Origin: JAYPCI01 sp038124645
GTDB taxonomy: Bacteria; Pseudomonadota; Alphaproteobacteria; Pelagibacterales; Pelagibacteraceae
Direction: 5' to 3'
Length of the DNA stretch: 64,000 bases
NCBI GenBank assembly: GCA_038124645.1
Contig: JAYPCI010000004.1
Coordinates: 8,292-72,291 of the forward strand
The notes beneath the pieces were generated by a model. That model searched no databases, was not told where the DNA came from, and saw nothing but the letters and a program-made list of their open reading frames with translations. Made by a program: the position numbers and the translations under genes. Shown here one piece after another: positions 7,419 through 15,744 of this stretch (within the stretch, counting starts at the first letter, position 1; each line of letters opens with the position of its first letter).

Positions 7419-8507
7419 TTACATCAACAAAAGTGCAATTAATCCAACTGCTATAATACCTGCAATTATCAATGAAAACGTAATGGTATTTTTGTTTGCT
7501 TTAATATTAAATTTACTAAAGACTGATAAATCTTGATCGCTTTGAGTTTGAATTCGACCACGACCTATTTCTAAAAACTTGTTTTTCCTATGTTCTAAAA
7601 TTTCATCTCGGGACATACTATTAAAGAATTTTAAATTATTAATTATAGACTCCTTAATTCTACTAGCTGTTAATTCATGGTCTCGGTGAGCTCCACCTAT
7701 TGGCTCCTTAACTATTTCATCAATAACTTTGAGTTCTAATAAATTTTGTGCAGTAAGCTTCATTGCCTCGGCTGCTTCGAGTGACTTACTTGGGTTTCGC
7801 CATAGAATAGATGCGCAGCCTTCAGGTGAGATAACTGAATAAATTGAATTTTCTAGCATAACAACTTTATTAGATGAGGCTAGAGCTATTGCTCCTCCTG
7901 ATCCCCCTTCACCGATTATGATTGAAATATTAGGTACAGTTAAAGACATGCAACACTCTATTGCATGAGCGATTGCTGATGCTTGTCCTCGTTGCTCAGC
8001 GCCTATACCTGGATAAGCACCAGGTGTATCAATGAACGAAATGATTGGAATGTTAAATCTATCTGCAAGTTTCATTAATCTTATACTTTTTCTGTAACCC
8101 TCGGGTCGCATCATGCCAAAGTTTCTTTTAATTCGAGAATTTAAATCGTCTCCTTTTTCCTGTCCAATAACCAAAACTGATTGCCCGTCAATGGTACCAA
8201 AGCCGGCGATAACTGAGTTATCTTCAGAAAACAGACGATCGCCAGTTAGCATAGTGAAGTTTGAAATAATTTTATTAATATAAAAATTTGCTTTAGGTCT
8301 ATCTTCATGTCTTGCTACAAGAGTCTTTTGCCAACTGTTAAGTTTTTGGTAAACTTGTGAAAGCTTGTTTTCAATTTCACTTTCTATTTTATCGATCTTA
8401 TTAGTATCAACTTCTGATAGCCCTCCGGACTCATAAGGGCTTTTTAAGTTAACTAATTCTTGTTCTAATTTTTTTATATCTTTTTCAAATTCCAAATAAT
8501 TTTTCAT
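7419..8507 (-). CDS. accA: Acetyl-CoA carboxylase carboxyltransferase subunit alpha, with C-terminal membrane helix
   Basis: The alpha half of the carboxyltransferase that makes malonyl-CoA for fatty acid synthesis; its partner AccD is encoded at 32136-33056. The core (residues 1 to about 315) is ordinary AccA, with DRPKANFYI, the PEGYRKSIRLMKLADRFN region, FIDTPGAYPGIGAEQRGQ, GEGGSGGAIAL and SPEGCASILWR. At 362 residues it is about 40 longer than the usual 315-320. The extra tail ends in an uninterrupted hydrophobic stretch from about residue 340 to the last residue (ITFSLIIAGIIAVGLIALLL), which reads as a C-terminal membrane anchor. That would tether an otherwise cytosolic complex to the membrane. 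Confidence 0.95.
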   Translation of the reverse strand: MKNYLEFEKDIKKLEQELVNLKSPYESGGLSEVDTNKIDKIESEIENKLSQVYQKLNSWQKTLVARHEDRPKANFYINKIISNFTMLTGDRLFSEDNSVIAGFGTIDGQSVLVIGQEKGDDLNSRIKRNFGMMRPEGYRKSIRLMKLADRFNIPIISFIDTPGAYPGIGAEQRGQASAIAHAIECCMSLTVPNISIIIGEGGSGGAIALASSNKVVMLENSIYSVISPEGCASILWRNPSKSLEAAEAMKLTAQNLLELKVIDEIVKEPIGGAHRDHELTASRIKESIINNLKFFNSMSRDEILEHRKNKFLEIGRGRIQTQSDQDLSVFSKFNIKANKNTITFSLIIAGIIAVGLIALLLM

Positions 8508-8572
8508 ATTTAACTAATGATTCTTACATAATTATAATACAAAAACCTATAACGATACACTAGTTTAGATAA

Positions 8573-8602
8573 TTGACTTTTGTATGCTTATAGTTCTAGT
8601 AT
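8573..8602 (+). promoter_or_regulatory. Candidate promoter of malate synthase, near-leaderless
   Basis: TTGACT (8573-8578) and TAGTAT (8597-8602) are separated by 18 bases. Transcription would begin around 8609, only a few bases before the ATG at 8612, and no Shine-Dalgarno is present. In an AT-rich genome such matches arise easily, so this is tentative. No glycine riboswitch core is visible in this 104-bp gap. Confidence 0.35.
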
Positions 8603-8611
8603 CCTGCTTTA

Positions 8612-10762
8612 ATGATAAATATAGGCAAAACTAAGATTGATCCGCAACTGTATGAGTTCGTAAATAACTCAATAATTCCTGGTACAGAATTAGATCCAAA
8701 AGAGTTCTGGGAAGGTTTTATCAAAGTTACAAACGAATTAGCACCAATCAACAAAAAACTTTTGAAAAAAAGAGAAGAATTACAAAAAAACATAGACGAA
8801 TGGTTTAAAAAAAATAAAGATAACTTTAATTTTGATCAATATAAAAATTTTCTTAAAGAAATTGGCTATATCGTAGAGGAAAAAAGTAGTTTTAAGATAA
8901 GTACAACAAATGTAGATGATGAGATTGCTAATATTGCTGGTCCACAATTAGTAGTTCCAATTGATAACGCTCGATATGCGCTCAACGCAGCAAATGCGCG
9001 GTGGGGCAGTTTGTATGATGCTTTTTACGGAACTGATATCCTTGACAGCAGTGACGGTTGTGAAATTACAAAAGAATACAATGCAAAGAGAGGTCAAAAA
9101 GTTATCAAAAAAGTAAGGGAACAATTAAATCAATTCTTTCCATTAACAGATGGAAATTGGGAAAATCTTAAATCTATTAATGTAAAAGATAACAAATTAG
9201 AATTACACCTAGACAGCAAAATCGTTGGACTGAAAAACGAAAATCAATTTGCTGGCTACGTTGGCGATAAAGCCAAGCCAACAATCTTATTGTTAAAAAA
9301 TCATAATTTACACATGGAAGTAAGATTTGATCCAAATAGTATGATTGGCAAGAGTGATGCCGCAGGTATATCTGATGTGATTGTTGAGTCAGCAATCTCA
9401 ACAATTATGGATCTTGAAGACTCCGTTGCAGCGGTTGATGCAAAAGATAAAATTAAATGTTACGGAAATTGGTTAGGCATTATGCAAGGATCTCTTGAAG
9501 CTAGCATGGAGAAAAATGGAAAAAAAATTGTCAGAAAATTAAATCGAGACCGAGAGTATTTAGATAAAAATGGAAAAAAAATTAAATTACATGGTAGAGC
9601 GCTACTATTAGTTAGAAATGTTGGTCACTTGATGACTAATCCAGCCATCATACTTGATGATGGTAGCGAAATCCCTGAAGGGATCATGGATGCCTTTATA
9701 ACTGTTCTTTGCGCAAAACATGATTTTAAAAATAAAAAAAATTCTAGAAAGGGATCTGTATATATTGTCAAACCAAAGATGCATGGTCCTGAAGAAGTGG
9801 CTTTTGCTGATAAAATATTTTCAGAAGTTGAAAAAGTACTTAATTTAAATCCGAATACCATAAAAATTGGAATTATGGATGAAGAAAGAAGAACAACAAT
9901 TAACCTTAAAGAATGTATTAGAGCTGCACAAAAGAGATTGGTTTTTATTAATACAGGTTTCTTAGATAGAACAGGAGATGAGATGCATACTTCTTTTGAA
10001 TATGGCCCGATGATTTTTAAAGGTGATATGAAAAAATCAAAGTGGTTAACTTCCTACGAGAACTGGAATGTAGATATTGGTCTTGAATGTGGTTTATCAG
10101 GCAAAGCACAGATCGGAAAAGGAATGTGGGCAATGCCAGACAAAATGAAAGATATGTTAGATCAAAAAATTGGTCACCCAAATGCTGGCGCGAATTGTGC
10201 TTGGGTCCCTTCTCCAACAGCAGCCACATTACATTCTTTGCACTATCATCAGGTTGATGTATTTAAAAAACAAAATACTTTAACTTCTAGAGCCAAAGCA
10301 AATATAGATGACATCCTATCTATTCCAGTTGCAAGCAAACCTAACTGGAGCCAAGAACAAATTACAAAAGAAATTGAAAATAATGCTCAAGGTATTTTAG
10401 GTTATGTGGTGCGATGGGTCGACCAAGGAGTTGGTTGTTCTAAAGTGCCTGATATTAATAATGTTGGTTTGATGGAAGATAGAGCTACTTTAAGAATTTC
10501 TTCACAACACATTGCTAACTGGCTTTATCATAAGGTAGTGAATAAAGAACAAGTGATGAAAGTGATGCAAAAAATGGCTAAAATTGTTGATGAACAAAAT
10601 AAAAATGACAAAAATTATGTGCCAATGGCTAATGATTTTAAAAATTCAATCGCCTTTAAGGCTGCTTGTGATTTGGTTTTTGAGGGTAAAGCTCAACCAT
10701 CTGGTTACACAGAACCTATCTTGCATAAAAAAAGGTTAGAAAAAAAATCTATTTCGGTTTAG
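8612..10762 (+). CDS. glcB: Malate synthase G
   Basis: Condenses glyoxylate with acetyl-CoA to malate. The 716-residue length is right for the monomeric G isoform. Characteristic segments are NARYALNAANARWGSLYDA near residue 120, the active-site region IMDLEDSVAAVDA around residues 267-279, HGRALLLVRNVGHLMTNP around residues 330-347, GIMDEERRTTINL, and GKGMWAMPDKMKDML in the C-terminal half. It stands alone on the plus strand. Its 3' end overlaps the convergent recR by 14 bp with no terminator between them. Glyoxylate could come from glycolate or, in this genome, from the allantoin pathway encoded at 55.7-58.1 kb. No isocitrate lyase is in the window. Confidence 0.97.
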   Translation: MINIGKTKIDPQLYEFVNNSIIPGTELDPKEFWEGFIKVTNELAPINKKLLKKREELQKNIDEWFKKNKDNFNFDQYKNFLKEIGYIVEEKSSFKISTTNVDDEIANIAGPQLVVPIDNARYALNAANARWGSLYDAFYGTDILDSSDGCEITKEYNAKRGQKVIKKVREQLNQFFPLTDGNWENLKSINVKDNKLELHLDSKIVGLKNENQFAGYVGDKAKPTILLLKNHNLHMEVRFDPNSMIGKSDAAGISDVIVESAISTIMDLEDSVAAVDAKDKIKCYGNWLGIMQGSLEASMEKNGKKIVRKLNRDREYLDKNGKKIKLHGRALLLVRNVGHLMTNPAIILDDGSEIPEGIMDAFITVLCAKHDFKNKKNSRKGSVYIVKPKMHGPEEVAFADKIFSEVEKVLNLNPNTIKIGIMDEERRTTINLKECIRAAQKRLVFINTGFLDRTGDEMHTSFEYGPMIFKGDMKKSKWLTSYENWNVDIGLECGLSGKAQIGKGMWAMPDKMKDMLDQKIGHPNAGANCAWVPSPTAATLHSLHYHQVDVFKKQNTLTSRAKANIDDILSIPVASKPNWSQEQITKEIENNAQGILGYVVRWVDQGVGCSKVPDINNVGLMEDRATLRISSQHIANWLYHKVVNKEQVMKVMQKMAKIVDEQNKNDKNYVPMANDFKNSIAFKAACDLVFEGKAQPSGYTEPILHKKRLEKKSISV

Positions 10763-11360
10763 TGGTTACAGGTACCCGATTGTTAAAAGCAGAAAGTAGA
10801 GTGCCATCATCCAATTGCTCGATCTCACCGCCCACAGGTATGCCAAGTCCTAATTTGGTAATCTTCACTTTGTGATCCTTAATTAAATTTTCAATATAAT
10901 GGGCGGTAGTTTGCCCCTCAATAGTGGCGCTAGTAGCAATGATGACTTCTTTAAAATTATTATTTTTAACCCTTTTTTCCAAAGACTCCATGAGTGTTTT
11001 GCCTTGTTCGAATGCACCATTACTCGTTAAATTTCCCCCTAAAATATGAAAGCTGCCTTTAAAAATATTAGCTGACTCAATCGTCCACATATCGGCTAAA
11101 CTTTCAACTACGCAAAGTTTTTCAACACCATTTTTACTAAAACATTTGCACTGGTCATTTAACATTTTGAGATTGCCACACTCTTTACAACTTTCAATAT
11201 TTTTTAAAACTTTTACTAAAGCATTAGCTAAGGGTTTACCTAATGTTTCATTATGATTGATTATTTTTAAAACAATTCTTTTAGCTGACTTAGGTCCTAA
11301 GCCAGGTAATTTTGCTATTTGTTTAATTAAATTTTCTATTTCAGGAATATTATTTTGCAT
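10749..11360 (-). CDS. recR: Recombination mediator RecR
   Basis: With RecF/RecO it loads RecA onto gapped single-stranded DNA. The 203-residue protein has the N-terminal helix-hairpin-helix (LIKQIAKLPGLGPKSAKRIV), a zinc finger at about residues 57-72, and a Toprim domain (LCVVESLADMWTIE, then HILGGNLTSNGAFEQG). The zinc finger reads CKECGNLKMLNDQCKC, so the second pair is Cys-x-Cys where the family normally has Cys-x-x-Cys; DnaX and AccD in this window show a similar change. It lies 3 bp after ybaB in the conserved ffs-dnaX-ybaB-recR order. Confidence 0.95.
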   Translation of the reverse strand: MQNNIPEIENLIKQIAKLPGLGPKSAKRIVLKIINHNETLGKPLANALVKVLKNIESCKECGNLKMLNDQCKCFSKNGVEKLCVVESLADMWTIESANIFKGSFHILGGNLTSNGAFEQGKTLMESLEKRVKNNNFKEVIIATSATIEGQTTAHYIENLIKDHKVKITKLGLGIPVGGEIEQLDDGTLLSAFNNRVPVTTKPK

Positions 11361-11363
11361 AAC

Positions 11364-11684
11364 CTAAAGTGGAAATTTAAGGTCAAATGGAAGCTTGATC
11401 CCCCCAGTAACCTCAAGCAACTTCTGGGCAGACTCTTTTTTTAATTTATCTTTAGCATCATTATAAGCTGCTATGATCAAATCATTGATCAGTTCTTGAC
11501 TTTCAGTTTTAGCTTCTGGAGCAATGCTAATCGTTTTGATTTCATGTTCACCGCTCAATTTAACTTTTACCAGTCCACCCCCGGAAACTCCTTCGACCTC
11601 AATTTTTTTTATATCTTCTTGAACTTTTTTGATTTTTTCTTGCATAGCTTTTGCTTGGCTAAGCATCCCAGTAAAGTCAGTCAT
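11364..11684 (-). CDS. ybaB: YbaB/EbfC nucleoid-associated protein
   Basis: A small dimeric DNA-binding protein of the YbaB/EbfC family, 106 residues. The N-terminal helix is amphipathic (MLSQAKAMQEKIKKVQEDIK). The family core follows with VEGVSGGGLVKVKLSGEHEI around residues 31-50, then LINDLIIAAYNDAKDKLKKE. It is thought to bind DNA non-specifically and affect nucleoid structure or recombination-linked functions. It lies between dnaX, whose end it overlaps by 8 bp, and recR, an order conserved across many bacteria. Confidence 0.95.
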   Translation of the reverse strand: MTDFTGMLSQAKAMQEKIKKVQEDIKKIEVEGVSGGGLVKVKLSGEHEIKTISIAPEAKTESQELINDLIIAAYNDAKDKLKKESAQKLLEVTGGIKLPFDLKFPL

Positions 11685-13368
11685 TGTTTTTATCGATATT
11701 TTTAATATCAGTTAATTCTATCTGATCAAAAGTTTTTAATATTTTTTTTACCTCGTCTGCATTTTTTAGATCTTTAATAGTATTTTGTTTATCAATGATC
11801 TTTTGATCATAAATTGATTTGAGCCCCTCTTTTTGACTTAATGAAATGATCCATCTAGTATTAGTCCACTCATAAAGTTTATTGGCTAAATGTTTAATAA
11901 AGTTTTTACTTAATTTTGGGTTAAAGCTTATTTCTATTTTATTTTGCTCAAAAGCTATCAGATTAACATTTCGTTCTAGATCAAAGAGTAGATCAAATTC
12001 ATTATTTGACTTTGCTATATTAATAAGATCCTGAAAGCTTTTTATTTCTAATTTATTGTTTGTTAAAACGTTTACCTGATTAATCGGTTTGTTATCCATA
12101 TCAATCTCTTCTTGATTGAGGCTTTTTAATTGGTCTTTAAATTTATTTTCTGGATTCATTTGAGAACTTGAACGAATGTTATTCTCAATAGGTGCTAAGT
12201 TTTGCTTATCAGTTAGATCTGTTGATATTTTTTGTTCAGCACTAAGTCCTCTAACATGAGTCATTTCAATGATATACATCTCAAGATTAATTTTTTCATT
12301 ATTTGAGAAATTTAGATTTTCAATTGCCTTGATAGTTAAATGCCAAAATAAATTTAAATCTTCAATTTGAATGTTTTTAATGGATTCATTAATCAGCTTT
12401 ATCTCAGTCTCAGTAAGTGAGCGATCCTTTGTGGGTATACCAAAGACTACACCTCGTGAGAAAAGATAAATCACCTCTAACAGGTCATTCAGAATATTAC
12501 GAGCATCAACCCCGTTATCTAAAAATTGATTTATAACACTAACTGCTTCTTCAGTTTTGCCTTGTAGAATAATATTTAATAATTTAATAACCTCGGTTTT
12601 ATTATTAATTCCTAGGATTTTAATAACTTCTTCTTCTTTTAATTCACCTTTAGTTTCTCTCAATTTTGTGAAGAGTATAACTCTATCTAATAGAGAAACG
12701 GCATCTCTAACTGAACCCTCTGACTGCATGCTTATAATATTTATAATGGATTCACTTAACAAAATTTTTTCAATCTCTAGAATTTTCTTTAAATGTTTAC
12801 TAATATTTTCAATCGATACTCTTTTTAAATCTAGACGCTGACATCTTGACAAAATTGTAATAGGTATTTTTCTAACCTCGGTCGTTGCTAAAACAAATTT
12901 TAATCTTGAAGGAGGTTCTTCTAATGTTTTTAATAAGCCATTAAAAGCTTGCTTCGATAACATGTGTACCTCATCGATAATAAAGATTTTGTATTTACCG
13001 CTAGTAGGACTGTATTTAGCATTTTCAATAATTTCTCGAACATCATCAATTCCTGTTTTAGATGCCGCATCTATCTCAATAACATCCATGTGGTTCGATG
13101 CAGCAATCTCAAGGCAATGGCAATATGTTCCCTTTGGACACTGAATATTTTTAGTAAAATCATTATTACAGTTTAAGGCTTTAGCAATAAGGCGAGCAGT
13201 AGTTGTTTTACCAACTCCTCGAATCCCGGTAAGCAGATAAGCATTAGGAGTTTTATTTTGTTGAATACCGTTTAAAATAATTTCTGCAGCTATTTCTTGT
13301 CCGATTAAATCTTTAAAACTTTGAGGACGATATTTAAGTGCTAAAATTTTATTATTATTGCTCATCAT
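11677..13368 (-). CDS. dnaX: DNA polymerase III subunit gamma/tau
   Basis: The clamp-loader ATPase that also couples polymerase cores and DnaB. The AAA+ domain has Walker A GIRGVGKTTTAR around residues 49-60, Walker B IFIIDEVHML, and the sensor region LATTEVRKIPITILSRCQR. The C-terminal third is the low-complexity, Lys/Asn/Asp-rich tau part. The zinc module near residues 68-88 is unusual: the cysteines run C-x9-C-x5-C-x-C (ending YCHC) instead of the common C-x8-C-x2-C-x2-C. Two adjacent ATGs (13368 and 13365) are possible starts. The SRP RNA gene lies immediately upstream. I did not find a convincing frameshift site for a short gamma form. Confidence 0.95.
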   Translation of the reverse strand: MMSNNNKILALKYRPQSFKDLIGQEIAAEIILNGIQQNKTPNAYLLTGIRGVGKTTTARLIAKALNCNNDFTKNIQCPKGTYCHCLEIAASNHMDVIEIDAASKTGIDDVREIIENAKYSPTSGKYKIFIIDEVHMLSKQAFNGLLKTLEEPPSRLKFVLATTEVRKIPITILSRCQRLDLKRVSIENISKHLKKILEIEKILLSESIINIISMQSEGSVRDAVSLLDRVILFTKLRETKGELKEEEVIKILGINNKTEVIKLLNIILQGKTEEAVSVINQFLDNGVDARNILNDLLEVIYLFSRGVVFGIPTKDRSLTETEIKLINESIKNIQIEDLNLFWHLTIKAIENLNFSNNEKINLEMYIIEMTHVRGLSAEQKISTDLTDKQNLAPIENNIRSSSQMNPENKFKDQLKSLNQEEIDMDNKPINQVNVLTNNKLEIKSFQDLINIAKSNNEFDLLFDLERNVNLIAFEQNKIEISFNPKLSKNFIKHLANKLYEWTNTRWIISLSQKEGLKSIYDQKIIDKQNTIKDLKNADEVKKILKTFDQIELTDIKNIDKNND

Positions 13369-13375
13369 AATTTAA

Positions 13376-13467
13376 GGAGGCAGGCAACAACCTGAAATAT
13401 TTTCATTTCGGCTGCTTCTTTTCAGACCTGACCGGCTAGATGAAACTTCCACCTGATGCCAACCTCC
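13376..13467 (-). ncRNA. ffs: Signal recognition particle RNA (4.5S-type)
   Basis: The RNA core of SRP, which with Ffh targets nascent membrane proteins. On the minus strand it begins GGAGG and ends CCTCC, giving a closed hairpin. It contains the universally conserved domain IV elements GGTCAGGTCTGAAAAGAAGC then AGCC, matching the bacterial GGTCAGGTCCGGAAGGAAGCAGCC with A-rich tetraloop changes. The length of about 92 nt fits the small bacterial form. It has its own TATAAT promoter directly upstream and lies 7 bp before dnaX, as in many Alphaproteobacteria. Confidence 0.93.
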
Positions 13468-13472
13468 AGAGT

Positions 13473-13502
13473 ATTATAACAATATAAAGACTAGGACTAC
13501 AA
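13473..13502 (-). promoter_or_regulatory. Promoter of the SRP RNA gene
   Basis: On the minus strand a perfect -10 TATAAT (13478-13473) ends 5 bases before the first base of the RNA at 13467. A weak -35, TTGTAG (13502-13497), lies 18 bases upstream. The tight fit to the RNA 5' end supports both calls. The transcript may continue into dnaX. Confidence 0.65.
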
Positions 13503-13523
13503 GATTAAGATCGATTTTGTGGA

Positions 13524-14366
13524 CTATTTTTTTCTGAAATTCGAAGCTTCATAGACGCCCAAGATATCCATGCTCTCCGTATGAAAGGAAAGTTCCTCTA
13601 ATGCTTTTTGCACTGGTTTTTGTTCAAGGTGTCCTTCTAAATCTAGATAAAAGTTTACTTGATCAAAAGTATTTTTGACTGAAAAACTTTCAAGTTTAGT
13701 CATGTTAATTTGATTAGTAGCAAATCCACCTAAACTTTTGTAAAGCGCAGCTGGTTCACTTTTTAACATAAATATACAAGAGGTAATAAATTTTTTACCA
13801 GATGAATATTCAGGTTGGATTTTATTTTTTCCCATAATTAGAAAACGGGTAATATTACCTTTTTCATCCTCAATATTATTTTGTAGAATCTCTAAATTAT
13901 AAATTTTAGCAGCTAATTTTGAAGCGATTGCCGCTATATGTTTGTCATTACTTTCAGCAAGATCTTTAGCTGAACCAGCCGTGTCTGCAGAAATAATTGT
14001 TTTAAAATTATTTTTTTCTATAAATTGTCTACACTGGTCAATAGCTTGGGAATGGCTTCTAATATATTGTATATCTTTTAATCCTATTCCTTTTTTTACT
14101 AATAGATTATGTTCCACGGTTTGATAATGTTCTCCGTAGATTTGTAATTTGTATTTTGGTAACAAATAATGAATATCTGCCACCCTACCTGCTAGTGAAT
14201 TTTCTAATGGTATCACTATATTAATGTTCTCATTATCATTAGCCAATCTGAATGTTTCTTCAAAAGTAGTGCAGGTCACGACTTCAGCATTATCACCAAA
14301 CAAGCTGTTAATTGCTAAGTGTGAGTAAGCTCCTAGTTCACCTTGGAATGCAAATTTTTTAGCCAT
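13524..14366 (-). CDS. pheA: Prephenate dehydratase (monofunctional, with ACT domain)
   Basis: Converts prephenate to phenylpyruvate for phenylalanine synthesis. At 280 residues there is no chorismate mutase domain. The catalytic domain starts FAFQGELGAYSHLAI and ends with the TRF motif (NITRFLIMGK, about residues 170-179) that holds the catalytic Thr. The ACT regulatory domain (ALYKSLGGFATNQINMTKLE) follows, so feedback by phenylalanine is expected. It overlaps kdsB by 8 bp. The kdsB-pheA pair opposite a cytochrome c gene is a common alphaproteobacterial arrangement. Confidence 0.95.
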   Translation of the reverse strand: MAKKFAFQGELGAYSHLAINSLFGDNAEVVTCTTFEETFRLANDNENINIVIPLENSLAGRVADIHYLLPKYKLQIYGEHYQTVEHNLLVKKGIGLKDIQYIRSHSQAIDQCRQFIEKNNFKTIISADTAGSAKDLAESNDKHIAAIASKLAAKIYNLEILQNNIEDEKGNITRFLIMGKNKIQPEYSSGKKFITSCIFMLKSEPAALYKSLGGFATNQINMTKLESFSVKNTFDQVNFYLDLEGHLEQKPVQKALEELSFHTESMDILGVYEASNFRKK

Positions 14367-15102
14367 TAGAGTTCTCCATTAATTTTTTAACTGCTTGTAA
14401 ATCTTCGGCAGTGTCTACGCTTAAAGGCATATTTTTAACATAACCTACTTTTATTTCTATATCATTTTCAAAAGCTCGTAACTGCTCAAGATTTCGTTCC
14501 TTTTCCATTTTAGATCTTGGTAAATTCACAAATTTTTTTAGACAGTCTTTTTTAAAAGCATAAATACCAATATGGTGGTACAAAGTTTTACGGTTTAGAT
14601 TATCAGATACTCTAAAAAAATCTATCGCCTTCTTAAATTCCTGAGACTGCTCAAAAGAGTTTTTAATTTCAACCTTAACGACGTTAGAATTAGTTAACTC
14701 TTCTTTTGTCAGATCTGAGGCTAATGTAGCTAATAAAGTCTTACTAGTTTTCATATAATTGATTAAATTTTCAATGTCGCTGGTCACTATATTGGGCATA
14801 TCGCCTTGAAGATTAATAATGATCTCTGGAACAAATTTGAACATTTTTTCATAAACTTCAAAAACCCTATCAGTGCCTGTTTCATGATTTTTTTCAGTCA
14901 AATAGGATAAACCACCTTTGGCTTGAATTAATTCATGAATTTCTTTATCAGGGGTAGCGATAATCGTTTTAGCATTTTTAACTTGGTTTGCTCTTTCAAA
15001 AACATGGAGAATCATTTCTTTACCGTCAATTTTTAATAGTGGTTTATTTGGCAACCTGGTTGCAGCAAGTCGGGTCGGGATAATTATTACAACTTCACTC
15101 AT
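14359..15102 (-). CDS. kdsB: 3-deoxy-manno-octulosonate cytidylyltransferase (CMP-Kdo synthetase)
   Basis: Activates Kdo as CMP-Kdo for the inner core of lipopolysaccharide. Diagnostic segments are IIPTRLAATRLPNKPLLKID at the N-terminus, ETGTDRVFEVYEK around residues 73-85, NLQGDMPNI around residues 97-105, and YHHIGIYAFKK. At 247 residues it is full length. Together with kdsD and lptC/lptB elsewhere in the window it shows that this cell makes Kdo-containing LPS. A hairpin sits just before its start codon (15108-15124) and no Shine-Dalgarno is visible. Confidence 0.96.
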   Translation of the reverse strand: MSEVVIIIPTRLAATRLPNKPLLKIDGKEMILHVFERANQVKNAKTIIATPDKEIHELIQAKGGLSYLTEKNHETGTDRVFEVYEKMFKFVPEIIINLQGDMPNIVTSDIENLINYMKTSKTLLATLASDLTKEELTNSNVVKVEIKNSFEQSQEFKKAIDFFRVSDNLNRKTLYHHIGIYAFKKDCLKKFVNLPRSKMEKERNLEQLRAFENDIEIKVGYVKNMPLSVDTAEDLQAVKKLMENSNG

Positions 15103-15107
15103 AAATA

Positions 15108-15124
15108 TGCGTCTCTAAGACGCA
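15108..15124 (-). promoter_or_regulatory. Hairpin in the kdsB 5' leader
   Basis: TGCGTCT-CTA-AGACGCA is a perfect 7-bp inverted repeat with a 3-base loop. It ends 5 bases before the kdsB ATG, where a ribosome binding site would normally be. It may affect translation of kdsB or be a protein-binding site. Function is unknown. Confidence 0.4.
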
Positions 15125-15162
15125 AAATAATATCTTCTTTTAAGTTTTAATTATTTAAGACA

Positions 15163-15171
15163 TGCTATAAA
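15163..15171 (+). promoter_or_regulatory. Extended -10 promoter of the cytochrome c gene
   Basis: TGCTATAAA fits an extended -10 element (TGnTATAAT with one mismatch) 22 bases before the cytochrome ATG. No good -35 is seen. A very similar element, TGCTATAAT, occurs at 41978. Confidence 0.4.
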
Positions 15172-15193
15172 ACACCTATTAAATAGCAAAATT

Positions 15194-15742
15194 ATGGACG
15201 GTTTTGAATTAAATAAAATAATCGCTGCTGTGCTTTTATCTGCTTTATTGATTATTGGAATTAACAAATTGGGCAGCATAGTATTTCATGTAGAAAAGCC
15301 AGAAAAATCTGCTTATGAAATTGAAGGTGTAGAAACAGCCGTAACCTCTGCTGACGCTAATGCTCAAGGGGAAAAAGTAGTAGAGGTCGTTGACATCAAA
15401 CAGGTGCTTGCTGCAGGTGATCTCGCGCATGGTGAAAATGTTTTTAAAAAATGTTCTGCGTGTCACATTATTGAAAAAGGCGGAAAAAACCTAATCGGTC
15501 CTGCTTTGTATGGAGTTGTAGGTCGTGATGTTGCTGCTATTGGTGATTATGCTTATTCTGATGCTTTTAAAACATATGGAAAAAAATGGTCATTTGAAGA
15601 ATTAAATGGTTTCCTTTTAAAACCCGCTGCTTACATCAAAGGAACCAAAATGGCATTCGCAGGATTAAAAAAAGAAAAAGACCGAGCGTCTGTAATTTTA
15701 TATTTGAATTCTAAAAGCGATAGTCCTTTACCGCTTCCTTAA
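15194..15742 (+). CDS. Membrane-anchored class I cytochrome c (CycM/c552-like)
   Basis: An electron carrier held on the periplasmic face by an uncleaved N-terminal helix (about residues 9-27, IIAAVLLSALLIIGINKLGS). A single class I haem domain follows a linker. The haem-binding CSACH motif is near residue 92, and the axial Met lies in GTKMAF near the C-terminus. The GPALYGVVGRDVA and YSDAFKTYGKKWSFEELN segments resemble mitochondrial-type cytochrome c and alphaproteobacterial CycM, which passes electrons from complex III to the terminal oxidase. It is divergent from kdsB and convergent with argF (2-bp gap). Confidence 0.92.
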   Translation: MDGFELNKIIAAVLLSALLIIGINKLGSIVFHVEKPEKSAYEIEGVETAVTSADANAQGEKVVEVVDIKQVLAAGDLAHGENVFKKCSACHIIEKGGKNLIGPALYGVVGRDVAAIGDYAYSDAFKTYGKKWSFEELNGFLLKPAAYIKGTKMAFAGLKKEKDRASVILYLNSKSDSPLPLP

Positions 15743-15744
15743 AC

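Noticed and set aside
8508..8611. Possible glycine riboswitch before malate synthase
   Set aside because: The conserved aptamer core is not visible and the gap is too short for a full tandem riboswitch.
11677..13368. Programmed frameshift in dnaX giving a short gamma form
   Set aside because: Poly-A stretches exist, but I found no slippery site with a following stem that I could defend.
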